From positions 1-54,770 of the forward strand of contig CAYFOO010000004.1 of assembly GCA_964344775.1 (NCBI GenBank): DNA of 54,770 bases. Direction: 5' to 3'. The notes under the pieces are model-generated. The model searched no databases. It was not told where the DNA came from and was given only the letters and a program-made list of their open reading frames with translations. The first letter of the stretch is position 1. Each line of letters starts with the position of its first letter. Origin of the DNA: CAYFMH01 sp964344775 (lineage in GTDB: Bacteria; Patescibacteriota; Gracilibacteria; UBA4473). This document shows, piece by piece, positions 20,354 through 28,732 of the stretch. Made by a program: the position numbers and the translations under genes.

Positions 20354-20420
20354 AAGGTGGTAGGTTGTAGGGCTTAAATCAAATTATTACTTACAACTTA
20401 CAACCTACAACTTCCCACCT
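20341..20420. repeat. TTGTAGG-word hairpin element between dus and purF
   Basis: AAGTTGTAAGTGAAAGGTGG with TAGGTTGTAGGG faces TTACAACTTACAACCTACAA and CTTCCCACCT. The arms of about 30 nt enclose an AT-rich loop and fill the convergent gap. Sister elements lie at 17487-18022, 32352-32434 and 50788-50851. Confidence 0.75.
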
Positions 20421-20426
20421 GTAATT

Positions 20427-21923
20427 TTATACCGCGATTAAAGGAAGTTCCTCTACCGGTGGCTTATTCGCTCCTCGTTCTTCAAACTCTACTTTTTGGA
20501 GAAGGTCTTCAGTTACTTCCGGCGTCACATATTTCCCATCGAAACATCCCGTACAGAAATTTTTTGTCTCCGCTTTTTCGAACTTTACTGAATCTACCAA
20601 ATCTTCCACCGTTTGATAAAAAAGTGCATCTGCTTTCAGAACTTTCTTGATCTCTTCAATATCAAGCCCAGAGGCCACTAATTCCTTTCGGGTGGGCATA
20701 TCTACTCCGTACACACAAGGATTGATGATCGGAGGGGCGGCACTCGCCACAAAAACTTTTTTCGCCCCCGATTCACGACACACTTCTACAATCCTTTTCA
20801 TCGTATTCCCACGGACAATAGAATCATCCACCAACAAAACATTTCGGCCACGGAATTCAAGTTCGATCGGATTTAATTTTCGTCGAATAGATTTTTGACG
20901 AACAGCATTCCCCGGCATGATAAAAGTTCGGCCCACATAACGATTTTTTATGAGTCCTTCTCGATATTTTATCCCTAATTTTTGTGAAATTTCCAAAGCT
21001 ACTGGTCGAGCAGAATCTGGCACCGGAATTACAGAATCTATTTCCAAATTGGCTTTTTTTATTTGCTCAGCCAATAAACTTCCCATTCTCAATTGGGCCT
21101 TGTACACCGAGATCCCATCCAGCATCGAATCAGGTCGAGCCAAATAAACGTACTCAAAGATACAGGGGGAAAGTTTACCCTTGGCACAATCCTGGGAAAT
21201 CATCTCTCCGTCTGGAGTAATGAGAATCCCCTCTCCCGGACGAACATCTCGTACCACTTCATAGCCTAGAGCTTTGATGGCTACATCTTCAGAAGCAAAC
21301 ATCCACTCATTTCCTCGAGTTGTTGTTTTTTTACCCAGGACCAGAGGACGAATTCCTGCTGGATCGCGAAAAGCAAAAAGTCCAATCTTGTCGATAATAG
21401 TAATAACTGAATAAGCACCACTCACTTCTTTCATTACTTTTTCCGTTGCCTGAAAAAGAACTTTTTGAAACTCCAAATCAGGGTACGCTTTCATCACTTG
21501 ATAAAGTTGATCCGCCAAAATATTGAGTAAAACTTCAGAATCCGAACCGGTTTTCAAATGACGATAGTACTTACTTTGGATTTTTTCTCGTAAAAACTCA
21601 GTATTGGTTAAATTTCCATTGTGTACCAAATAAATTCCGAAAGGGGCATTTACAAAAAATGGTTGTGCCTCCGCTGCATCCAGAGTCCCTGCCGTCGGAT
21701 ATCGAACATGTCCGAGGGCCACAGATCCCTGAAGAAGCTCCATATGTTTTTGTCGAAAAACATCTTTCACAAGCCCATTAGCTTTACGGCTGTGAAAATG
21801 TTTTCCATCAAAAGAAACAAGTCCAGCTGAATCTTGTCCACGATGCTGGAGTGTCAAAAGCCCGTCATACACTTCAAATGCAGCATTTCCTTGTGTCTTG
21901 GCGATTCCAATAATTCCGCACAT
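20427..21923 (-). CDS. purF: Amidophosphoribosyltransferase
   Basis: It makes phosphoribosylamine from PRPP and glutamine, the first step of de novo purine synthesis. The 498 residues start MCGIIGIAK, with Cys2 the N-terminal nucleophile and no propeptide beyond Met. TLQHRGQDSAG and the PRPP motif VLLVDDSIVRGNT are intact. Four cysteines at Bacillus-like positions (CIFEYVYLARPDS, INPCVYGVD and CTGC near the end) suggest an Fe-S cluster. No other pur genes are in the window. Confidence 0.97.
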   Translation of the reverse strand: MCGIIGIAKTQGNAAFEVYDGLLTLQHRGQDSAGLVSFDGKHFHSRKANGLVKDVFRQKHMELLQGSVALGHVRYPTAGTLDAAEAQPFFVNAPFGIYLVHNGNLTNTEFLREKIQSKYYRHLKTGSDSEVLLNILADQLYQVMKAYPDLEFQKVLFQATEKVMKEVSGAYSVITIIDKIGLFAFRDPAGIRPLVLGKKTTTRGNEWMFASEDVAIKALGYEVVRDVRPGEGILITPDGEMISQDCAKGKLSPCIFEYVYLARPDSMLDGISVYKAQLRMGSLLAEQIKKANLEIDSVIPVPDSARPVALEISQKLGIKYREGLIKNRYVGRTFIMPGNAVRQKSIRRKLNPIELEFRGRNVLLVDDSIVRGNTMKRIVEVCRESGAKKVFVASAAPPIINPCVYGVDMPTRKELVASGLDIEEIKKVLKADALFYQTVEDLVDSVKFEKAETKNFCTGCFDGKYVTPEVTEDLLQKVEFEERGANKPPVEELPLIAV

Positions 21924-22254
21924 GGTTGATTGTTTTTAGTGGGCAGCTAATCATTAGCAAATTTTCATAAAAAAATCCAGTCGGTTTTGCATAATTTCCT
22001 ACATTTTAAATGTAATCCAAAAAAAGATACTTCTTTCTCTGCGATTTTTTGTTGGGCCGGGGCTTTTTCAAAAATACTTTTTAATTTATCAAAAAAAGCT
22101 TCGGCCTCAAAAAATCGCTCTCGACGAAGATCAAGCTTCAAAACAAATCTAATATCCAGAAGTCGGAACAGTACTACTTCATATTTTTATAAGAGCCCTT
22201 TTAATAAAAATTTCTTTTTTTTATTTTTATCATTTAGAATTACCCCAAGAAAAA
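21924..22254. other. Divergent spacer between purF and the surface-protein gene
   Basis: About 330 bp with no supported gene. A frame of about 70 codons reads through 21960-22180 on the minus strand (phrases like RRERFFEAEAFFDKLKSIFEKAP) but has no ATG and a stop just upstream. It could be a gene remnant. The rest is AT-rich and probably holds promoters for both genes. Confidence 0.35.
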
Positions 22255-23520
22255 ATGAAACGAAAAATATTTTTAATAATTTTTACCTTCCTATTCTTGT
22301 TTTTAGCAGGAAATGAAGGTGTCTTTGCGAGAAATGGAGAAGGGGTCGGAGGGCGGACCACAAACCCATTAAATCCCGAATTCCGAACCTGGTTCATGTA
22401 TGAATTGAAGCCAGGAGAGAGTTATGATGATGTAATAGAAGTGATAAACACAACAGATCAGGCTTGGATGGCTCATGTCTATCCCACAGACAAAGCTTCC
22501 GGAAACGGGTTTGGACTAAAACAAAAAGTGGAACCCATGGAAGAAATAGGAGCCTGGATACATTTCCCACTGGACAAAGTCCACCTAGAACCAGGAGAAC
22601 ATCGGTTTTTGCCATTTACGATCACTCTACCAAAAGATGCTACAGAAAAAGAAGTTTGTGGAGGAATTGCGATAGAAAAAAATGATCCGGAAATCACCGG
22701 CCCTGGAGTAAGGCTGTACACGAGAAACTCAGTTCGGGTTTATAATAATTATGTAAATGGCGAATGTGCAGACACTAAAGAACCAGAGAAAAAGGTAGAT
22801 ATTTGTCACCTTCCAAAAAAAGTCACCAAAAAAGCCGTAACACTTAATCTTCCCGAATCAGCTGCCAAAAATCACCTAGCTCACGGAGATCTCCCTGGAG
22901 CCTGTCCAAAAGATCTTCCTCCAACATTCCCCAAATGCCAAGGACCTAAATGTATAGAAAAAGGAAAAGATATAAAAGAAATCAGCCCACCTCCAAAAAA
23001 AGAAGAATCAAAAACAAAGACACCACTCAGACCATCTGCTCCAAAAATAGCTCCTTGGGAAAATAAGCAAGATGGTTTTCGCCCATCCGCACCAAAGCCA
23101 ACCATCACGCCCCCAAGTGACCCACTCTGTCTGGTACCAAAAGTAAAACTCTGTCTTCCCGCTGAAGAGGGAAAGCCGCAAAAAACTATTTCTGTCTTTG
23201 CAACAGAATTGAAAAAATATAAGGGAACCACTCTCGGAGCCTGTGAACCAATGCGACCATCCGCCCCTCAATCATGTCACTATCACCCAACCAATCCTCG
23301 GATTATCTCAGACTTCACACCGATCCCAAGGCTAGGAGACACCCCTGGACTGTGTGAGGGAAAGGAAGCCGTAAAAATAAAATCACTACAAAAAAAAGAG
23401 GATTTTTCTCCTTCTGCTTGTCACTACCATCCTCGAGCACCAAGGATGACCGCCAATGAAAAATTTAGTCCAAATCAAGAGCTAGGAGACAAAAAAGAAC
23501 TCTGTGAAGAAACCAAATAA
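22255..23520 (+). CDS. Secreted surface protein: DUF916-like domain and Cys-framed repeats
   Basis: The 421-residue precursor has a signal peptide (FLIIFTFLFLFLAGNEGVFA). Residues about 35-165 form a beta-sandwich like WxL-associated DUF916 (MYELKPGESYDDVIEVIN, then EPGEHRFLPFTITLP). A tail with at least four degenerate Cys-framed repeats follows. The first, ICHLPKK...KNHLAHGDLPGAC, is a clear version of the CHxP...HLAHGDxxGxC motif common in bacterial surface proteins; the later ones have CHYHP...LGD...LCE. RPSAP linkers recur three times. The repeats may bind metal or be disulfide-linked. It leads a same-strand run with the two small genes downstream. Confidence 0.82.
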   Translation: MKRKIFLIIFTFLFLFLAGNEGVFARNGEGVGGRTTNPLNPEFRTWFMYELKPGESYDDVIEVINTTDQAWMAHVYPTDKASGNGFGLKQKVEPMEEIGAWIHFPLDKVHLEPGEHRFLPFTITLPKDATEKEVCGGIAIEKNDPEITGPGVRLYTRNSVRVYNNYVNGECADTKEPEKKVDICHLPKKVTKKAVTLNLPESAAKNHLAHGDLPGACPKDLPPTFPKCQGPKCIEKGKDIKEISPPPKKEESKTKTPLRPSAPKIAPWENKQDGFRPSAPKPTITPPSDPLCLVPKVKLCLPAEEGKPQKTISVFATELKKYKGTTLGACEPMRPSAPQSCHYHPTNPRIISDFTPIPRLGDTPGLCEGKEAVKIKSLQKKEDFSPSACHYHPRAPRMTANEKFSPNQELGDKKELCEETK

Positions 23521-23523
23521 ACA

Positions 23524-23856
23524 ATGAGTATAGAAGACGAACCAAAAGAAAAAACACCAAGAGAAAGAGTAATTGAAGGGGTTGAACGTTTTATACAATC
23601 TTGTAAATGTGAAATAGTAGAAATAAGACCCACTCCAAAAAAACTTATCATCATCGTAAAAACAGGAGATGAAAAAGCAAGAATTCAAGAAAGGCTCCGA
23701 AAGAGTATTTATAATAAAAAGTTTCCCAACATACTTGCCCCCCATTTTGCTGAAATAGTAATCTATACAAAAGAGGAAGATGAAAAATCCAAAGCAACTA
23801 TTAGTGCCGCAATGACAAAAGTACAAAATAGCACCAGGAGTGCTACTTCTCTTTGA
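23524..23856 (+). CDS. Small alpha/beta hypothetical protein
   Basis: A 110-residue protein of unknown family, starting 3 nt after the surface-protein stop, so probably co-transcribed. The predicted order is helix (RERVIEGVERFIQSC), strand (EIVEIRPT), strand (KKLIIIVKT), helix and strand (AEIVIYTK), followed by a polar Ser/Thr-rich tail. No signal peptide or membrane segment is seen, so it is cytoplasmic. No function can be given. Confidence 0.6.
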   Translation: MSIEDEPKEKTPRERVIEGVERFIQSCKCEIVEIRPTPKKLIIIVKTGDEKARIQERLRKSIYNKKFPNILAPHFAEIVIYTKEEDEKSKATISAAMTKVQNSTRSATSL

Positions 23857-23898
23857 TTTTCAACCAAAAATATGGTATAATTAAGAGATATCTCTTAA
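23853..23898 (+). promoter_or_regulatory. Extended -10 promoter with an 18-bp palindromic operator-like site
   Basis: TTGATT (23853-23858), a 17-nt spacer and a perfect TATAAT with extended TG (23873-23881) precede the gene at 23909. The 18-bp palindrome TTAAGAGATATCTCTTAA (23881-23898) covers the expected start of transcription, where a repressor dimer could bind. AAAGG behind it can act as ribosome site. Confidence 0.65.
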
Positions 23899-23908
23899 AG
23901 GTTTAAAA

Positions 23909-24208
23909 ATGCTAGAAACCAAACCTATTCCTGAAGGCTCTGAAACTTTATCCGCCGTTGTTCATCTTTACAATGAACAACATGGAAACCAAGATATTAC
24001 TATTGATGGAGCAACAAACAACGATGAACTAGAAAAAGCAAAAGAAATAGTAAAAAGAAAATCACAAGAAACACCAGATGGCTTTCCTTCTGGTGCTCCA
24101 AATCCTGTACTACGAGTAGCACAAATGCAAGCTGCCCAAGTAGAATTAAATTTATCTGATTTAGGACACATCAAACTAGGAATCCAAGAAAACGCTGGAA
24201 ACGGCTAA
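23909..24208 (+). CDS. Small acidic hypothetical protein
   Basis: A 99-residue protein of unknown family. It has an N-terminal strand-helix (LSAVVHLYNEQHG), a charged helix (DELEKAKEIVKRKSQE), a Gly/Pro turn and a hydrophobic AQMQAAQVELNLSDL segment. It has the best promoter in the window and an operator-like palindrome, so it is probably regulated apart from the genes before it. It ends 3 nt from the convergent FecR-like gene. Confidence 0.6.
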   Translation: MLETKPIPEGSETLSAVVHLYNEQHGNQDITIDGATNNDELEKAKEIVKRKSQETPDGFPSGAPNPVLRVAQMQAAQVELNLSDLGHIKLGIQENAGNG

Positions 24209-24211
24209 AAA

Positions 24212-25747
24212 CTATTCTCCAAAGCTCACCGGTGTATAAATCACCTTCACCATGGTAGTAGCGGTTTTTCCATCTGGTCCGAAAGCCATGATCTCATACA
24301 CATTCTCTCCTTCTTTGAGATTACTTCGTGTGCCGTAGCGAGAGCTGGCGATGTAGGTAAATTCTTTGTCTCCAACTTTGAATTTTTTCAATTGATATCC
24401 ATTTACTTTTACTGTGTTTGTTTTCGGATCCACGGTTCCTTTGATCGTTACTACGTCAGCAGAAGTCTCATACGTTTCCCCATTGGCAATGATCGCCGGG
24501 CTGGTAATTGCCGGAGGAAGAAAATCAGAAATTGCTGGTTTTTTGGTAGAAATCGGAACCACTGGTGCAGAACTTGAGCTTGGCACTACTGGCTCACTCG
24601 GTGCTGAAGGAGATGGAGTATCATTTCCCTCATAAAATATGGTCACTTCGGTCGTGTCTGACTTTTTACCATCTCGTGTCACGGCATAGACCGAGAAATT
24701 GTTTTCGCCCGGCACCAAAGTACCAAATCTTTTGGCCGCAAAATACGTCCACTTTCGGTCCCCTGGTTGAAACTTAGTCAAAGTAAATCCGTTTACCACG
24801 ATCTGTGCGGCTTGTGCTGGAGCGGTTCCCTCAATTTTCACCGCATCCACACCAGCTGAAATTCGTTCTTCATTGGCTGGTTCAAGGATCTCCGGAGCTT
24901 CTAATCCATTGTTGATTGGGACCTCATCTATTTTGTCTTTTATGGTCACAGAGAGCTCAATTCTCCGTCGAATTTGAGCGGCTTCTTGCGGGTAAAATTT
25001 CTCCAAATTCTGAATGTGCCACTCTGATTCGATAAACTCTGAATCTATGATTTCGAGGATATCTTGATTATTGGCGATGCTTTTGATGGTCTCATTTGAA
25101 ACCACTAATTTTTGTCCGACACCCATTTTTACATTCTTTGTTTCCTCTTCATCCACTTTCACATCTACTTCGATATTTCCTCGTACCAGTCGAACAGTAT
25201 CTTGATTTTGGCCACTAGAGATGGCAAAAATCGTCCCTCGCACGTAGGTGGTCAACCGATCTGTTTCTACTTCAAACCGAGATTTCGATTCTCCCCCAAA
25301 ATCATTTTCAGAAACCTTGGCCCATATCCTTCCTTTTTTTAGACGCAAGAGAATATTTTTTCGACTGGATGATCTTTGCTCAAGTTCGAGGAATTCCAAC
25401 TCAGAATTCTCTCCAAGAAAAACGGTATTCCCTCCAGTGATCTCCAGAGCTACTTTTGTATTGGCCCCTGTGCGAAGAGAATCTTCAGAAAAAAACTTTT
25501 GCTCAGAGTACGCCGGTGTCCAATTTTCATTTTCGGCGAGAGAAAATTCTGCCTTGCCGTCCAAAATCTGAAGCTCAGCACTGATTGACTCAGATGGCCC
25601 ACCAGAAAAAAGTCCAACAACCGACTTAAAAACAATCCAGAGGATAAATCCGACCACACAAGTCAAGACTAATATTCGTGCCAAACTCCTCTGCGGAGCT
25701 CTGCCGTACCGGGATCTTCGTCGTCTTTGAAAAATTCTATTTCTCAT
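24212..25747 (-). CDS. Membrane-anchored FecR-domain protein with Ig-like repeats
   Basis: About 511 residues from the ATG at 25747, preferred to an upstream TTG because the basic stretch and membrane helix follow directly. Order: Arg-rich cytoplasmic tail (RRRRSRYGR), one membrane helix (ILVLTCVVGFILWIVF), a FecR domain (ESLRTGANTKVALEI, RFEVETDRLTTYVRGTIFAI, VRLVRGNIEVDV), then two Ig-like domains with the parallel motifs VVNGFTLTKFQPGDRKWTYFA and VNGYQLKKFKVGDKEFTYIA, joined by a Ser/Pro linker. A surface or wall-sensing role is likely; no sigma factor or TonB receptor is nearby. Confidence 0.85.
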   Translation of the reverse strand: MRNRIFQRRRRSRYGRAPQRSLARILVLTCVVGFILWIVFKSVVGLFSGGPSESISAELQILDGKAEFSLAENENWTPAYSEQKFFSEDSLRTGANTKVALEITGGNTVFLGENSELEFLELEQRSSSRKNILLRLKKGRIWAKVSENDFGGESKSRFEVETDRLTTYVRGTIFAISSGQNQDTVRLVRGNIEVDVKVDEEETKNVKMGVGQKLVVSNETIKSIANNQDILEIIDSEFIESEWHIQNLEKFYPQEAAQIRRRIELSVTIKDKIDEVPINNGLEAPEILEPANEERISAGVDAVKIEGTAPAQAAQIVVNGFTLTKFQPGDRKWTYFAAKRFGTLVPGENNFSVYAVTRDGKKSDTTEVTIFYEGNDTPSPSAPSEPVVPSSSSAPVVPISTKKPAISDFLPPAITSPAIIANGETYETSADVVTIKGTVDPKTNTVKVNGYQLKKFKVGDKEFTYIASSRYGTRSNLKEGENVYEIMAFGPDGKTATTMVKVIYTPVSFGE

Positions 25748-25924
25748 TCCAAAAAATACTTTTAAAAAAATTTCAAAACTTGGCAAGTGTTTTTTACACT
25801 TTTTTGATTTTTTTCAATAACATTTGACTTTTTCCCGTTGATAAATATCTTCTCTTCACAATTTTCAATAAAAAATAATCGTAAATTTTTAATTTTGCAT
25901 TTTTAATTTTTAATTGCTTCCCCC

Positions 25925-26245
25925 ATGCCAATTATCAAATCCGCCATCAAAAGAGTCCGATCTTCTGAAAAAAGAAGAAAGCGAAATCTGATCACAAAAG
26001 ATCGATACAAAGAACTGGTCAAAGAATTTTTGAAACTCATTGAAGGAAAAAAAACAGCAGAAGCAGAAAAACTTTTTCCGCAAGTACAAAAAGCGATTGA
26101 TATGGCTACAAAAAAAAATCTTCTCCAAAAAAACAACGCCGCCCGAAAAAAATCTCAGTTGGCCAAGATGATGGCTGGAGGTGGTAAAACCACGGCAAAA
26201 AAGGTAGCTCCCGCAAAGAAAGAGGAAGTGAAAGTAGAGAAATAA
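25925..26245 (+). CDS. rpsT: 30S ribosomal protein S20
   Basis: A helical primary 16S-binding protein. MPIIKSAIKRVRSSEKRRKRN matches the family's N-terminal K/R-rich helix; the second half has AIDMATKKNLLQKNNAARKKSQLAK, the S20 signature. The 106 residues are longer than usual through a Lys/Ala tail (TTAKKVAPAKKEEVKVEK). The gene stands apart from other ribosomal genes, as is usual for rpsT. Confidence 0.94.
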   Translation: MPIIKSAIKRVRSSEKRRKRNLITKDRYKELVKEFLKLIEGKKTAEAEKLFPQVQKAIDMATKKNLLQKNNAARKKSQLAKMMAGGGKTTAKKVAPAKKEEVKVEK

Positions 26246-26253
26246 ATCAATCG

Positions 26254-26550
26254 ATGCCAGAATCAAAAGAAACACGTTCTCACTTCAAAGATTCCGTTGT
26301 CTTGGGGGAAAAGTTCAAACCAGAACAAGCTATAGAAGTATTAGCGACATTTCATGGTGCTCCTCCTGAAAATGTGTTAAAAGCATTTACGAATTTAAGA
26401 GGTTTTACAGAAGGGACAATTAGTTTTGTAGAAAGTGTGAATAATGGAAATCCTTGTATTTCTATGAGAGGAGAAAGGCCAGATGGTAGTTTCGCATGGA
26501 GCCATCTAATTGATATGTATACTGGACAACCTATGGTAAGGTGCGGATAA
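26254..26550 (+). CDS. Small hypothetical protein downstream of rpsT
   Basis: This 98-residue protein of unknown family begins 8 nt after rpsT and is probably in the same transcript. It has a helix (FKPEQAIEVLATFHG), a helical turn (PENVLKAFTNLRGF) and a beta-like C-terminal half with two Cys (NPCISMRGE, MVRCG). It is cytoplasmic. No function is proposed. Confidence 0.6.
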   Translation: MPESKETRSHFKDSVVLGEKFKPEQAIEVLATFHGAPPENVLKAFTNLRGFTEGTISFVESVNNGNPCISMRGERPDGSFAWSHLIDMYTGQPMVRCG

Positions 26551-26575
26551 GTAAATTTTACTATTTAAATCGCTC

Positions 26576-27034
26576 CTAATTCAATTTTGAATTTTGATTT
26601 TTGAATTTTAAATTCTTTGAAACTTCACTCAAAACAAACACCCCCACTCCCACCGAAATAAAACTATCCGCCAGATTGAATACCGGAAATTCCCAGAAAC
26701 TGAGGAAATCCGTCACTTTTCCATAGATTATCCGATCGATCAGATTCCCCGCCGCTCCACTGAAAATCAGAATTCCTGCCCAAGTTTCAAGCTTGGTCAA
26801 AGTTTTTTCGCACAAAATTCTCCCCAAGAAAAAAAGCACCAGAAATATAAAAGGAATGAGAAAAATAGGTGGTACAGGCAGAGAAAAAGCGATGCCTTCG
26901 TTCTCCACAAAAACAATCTGAAAAAAAGAAGTTACCTCGATCGGTGTTTCTAAAAAACGTCGAATCAAAAATTTCAAAAACTGATCCCAAAAGACCAACT
27001 CCAGAATAAAAATGATCAAAAAGTGCTTTTTCAT
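26576..27034 (-). CDS. lspA: Lipoprotein signal peptidase (signal peptidase II)
   Basis: It removes signal peptides from lipoproteins at the membrane. The 152 residues have four membrane helices and both catalytic motifs: GNLIDRIIYG with the first Asp and FNLADSFI with the second, plus the NEGIAFS loop. Likely substrates in this window are the LSAC glycine-zipper protein and the LFGC solute-binding protein. It starts with the usual short KKHFLIIFILELVFWDQ region. Confidence 0.94.
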   Translation of the reverse strand: MKKHFLIIFILELVFWDQFLKFLIRRFLETPIEVTSFFQIVFVENEGIAFSLPVPPIFLIPFIFLVLFFLGRILCEKTLTKLETWAGILIFSGAAGNLIDRIIYGKVTDFLSFWEFPVFNLADSFISVGVGVFVLSEVSKNLKFKNQNSKLN

Positions 27035-27201
27035 GCGGAAAAAGTTTACTTTTTGAGCTAGAAATGTAAAATGGTAGTGTAATTTTTAATTTTGTAATTT
27101 TTGAATTTTATAAATAAATCTTAATTTTTAATGTTTAACCATCGCCATTTAGCGAGGTTACTCCGCTGCAGAGCGACCAGTAAAAATTAGAATTTTAAAA
27201 A

Positions 27202-27237
27202 TTATTTAAAAATTTGAGCTTAAAAATTAAAAATTTT
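27202..27237. repeat. 36-bp direct repeat, copy 2 (before aroC)
   Basis: Identical to 16641-16676 and ends 2 nt before the aroC ATG. The surrounding 27050-27240 is built of related ATTTTTAATTTTTGAA words plus one small hairpin-like stretch (27146-27180). Confidence 0.7.
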
Positions 27238-27239
27238 TC

Positions 27240-28307
27240 ATGAATACTTTTGGACGTTTACTTAAAATCACGAGCTTTGGTGAAAGTCACGGACCTGCAC
27301 TCGGTGCAGTGATTGACGGCTGTCCGCCGAACCTGGAACTGTCAGAAGCAGATATCCAAAAAGAACTGGATCGACGTGCTCCGGGACAGAGCAGTATCAC
27401 TACTCCCAGAAAAGAAGGCGACAAATGTGAAATCCTCTCTGGGGTTTTCGAAGGCAAAACTACCGGAAGCCCGATCGCCGTGATCGTAAGAAACGAAAAT
27501 CAACAATCCAAAGATTATTCTGATATCAAAGATGTGTTTCGTCCTTCTCACGCAGACTTTGGATTTTGGGCCAAATATGGCATTCGAGATCACCGTGGCG
27601 GTGGACGAAGCTCCGGTCGAGAAACAATCGCTCGTGTGATTGGAGGAGCAGTGGCAAAAAAGATTTTAGAAAAAAAAGGCGTACAAATTTTTGGATTTGC
27701 TCGATCTATCGGTGGTGAATTTTTTGAAAAAGTGGACGAAAAATTTATCGAAAAAAATTCACTTCGGATGGCGGATGAAGCTGCTTTTGATAAAACTTTG
27801 AAAAAAGTAGAAACAGTAAAAAATGAAGGCGATTCTCTGGGGGGAATTGTTGAAATTCGAGTAAAGAATGCACCAGCTGGACTCGGAAGTCCGGTCTTCG
27901 GAAAAATAGAATCCGATCTGGCAAATGCTTGCCTCTCAATCGGTGCCGTGAAAGGATTTGAGATGGGAGAAGGATTTTCTTTGGCAGATAAAAAAGGATC
28001 GGAAGCCAATGACCCTTTTGAGAGTGATGGCAAAACTTTTCAAACCAAAAGGAATGCTAACGGTGGTGTCCTGGGAGGCATCTCTACCGGAGAAGATATA
28101 TGGTTCCGTACAGCGATCAAACCAACCTCTTCTATCGCTCAACCACAAAAATCAGCCAATGCGAAAGGAGAAAATGTAGACCTCGCGATCAAAGGCCGAC
28201 ACGATCCGATCATTGTCCCTCGAGTGATCCCGGTACTAGAATCCATGACAGCAATAGTTCTCGTCGATCAAATCATGGCTCAAAAAGCACAGTGTGAAAT
28301 TTTATAA
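27240..28307 (+). CDS. aroC: Chorismate synthase
   Basis: Last enzyme of the shikimate pathway, using reduced FMN to make chorismate from EPSP. The 355 residues show GESHGPALGAVIDGCPPN near the start, RRAPGQSSITTPRKE, a central DHRGGGRSSGRETIARV and the late GRHDPIIVPRVIPVLESM, all signature regions. It has no Shine-Dalgarno site but a 36-bp AT-rich repeat directly before the ATG. Unlinked to aroB, aroE and the DAHP synthase in this window. Confidence 0.97.
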   Translation: MNTFGRLLKITSFGESHGPALGAVIDGCPPNLELSEADIQKELDRRAPGQSSITTPRKEGDKCEILSGVFEGKTTGSPIAVIVRNENQQSKDYSDIKDVFRPSHADFGFWAKYGIRDHRGGGRSSGRETIARVIGGAVAKKILEKKGVQIFGFARSIGGEFFEKVDEKFIEKNSLRMADEAAFDKTLKKVETVKNEGDSLGGIVEIRVKNAPAGLGSPVFGKIESDLANACLSIGAVKGFEMGEGFSLADKKGSEANDPFESDGKTFQTKRNANGGVLGGISTGEDIWFRTAIKPTSSIAQPQKSANAKGENVDLAIKGRHDPIIVPRVIPVLESMTAIVLVDQIMAQKAQCEIL

Positions 28308-28402
28308 AATTCTCTTGTTTTATTTTTCCAAAAAGGCAGAATTTTAAAGTACTGATTTTAGAATTTTCTAAGTTCTAAGCTCTAAGTTCTAATAACTACC
28401 AA

Positions 28403-28732
28403 ATGTCAGACAAAACCTACGTCGGCTCCGGCAAAGAAATCACCACTCAATTCGGAAAAATACTGAAAATGTCTTTTTCTGAGAAAGATGTAACTACCCT
28501 CAAAGACAAGCTCAACGAAAACGGCTGGGTAAATGTAGATATTCTCCCACGTCGAGAACCATCCGAGCGAGGGGCTACTCACTACGGTGTAGTCAATGAA
28601 TGGAAACCACAGCCGCAGGACGGTGGTGGAGAGAGTGCTCCAGCTCCGAAAAAAACAGAAGCAAAAGAGGAAAGCTCGTCTGAGGCAAAAAATGATGCAG
28701 AAGAAGTTTCTGCTGAGGATTTGCCGTTTTAG
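28403..28732 (+). CDS. Small protein with an SSB-like acidic C-terminal tip
   Basis: A 109-residue protein. Residues 1-73 form a compact, probably beta-rich domain (KTYVGSGKEITTQFGKILK, then WVNVDILPRREPSERGATHYGV) of no family I can name. Residues 74-109 are disordered and acidic, ending AEDLPF. This closely imitates the DDIPF tip of single-stranded DNA-binding protein, which recruits RecQ, PriA, RecO and others. It may therefore join DNA-repair or replication complexes; this is inferred from the tip only. It is preceded by reiterated TAAGTTCTAA words, and its stop overlaps the next gene by 4 nt. Confidence 0.75.
   Translation: MSDKTYVGSGKEITTQFGKILKMSFSEKDVTTLKDKLNENGWVNVDILPRREPSERGATHYGVVNEWKPQPQDGGGESAPAPKKTEAKEESSSEAKNDAEEVSAEDLPF

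Noticed and set aside
21960..22180. Minus-strand frame of about 70 codons beside purF
   Set aside because: It has no ATG, a stop directly upstream and no recognisable family. Recorded only as a possible remnant in the spacer entry.
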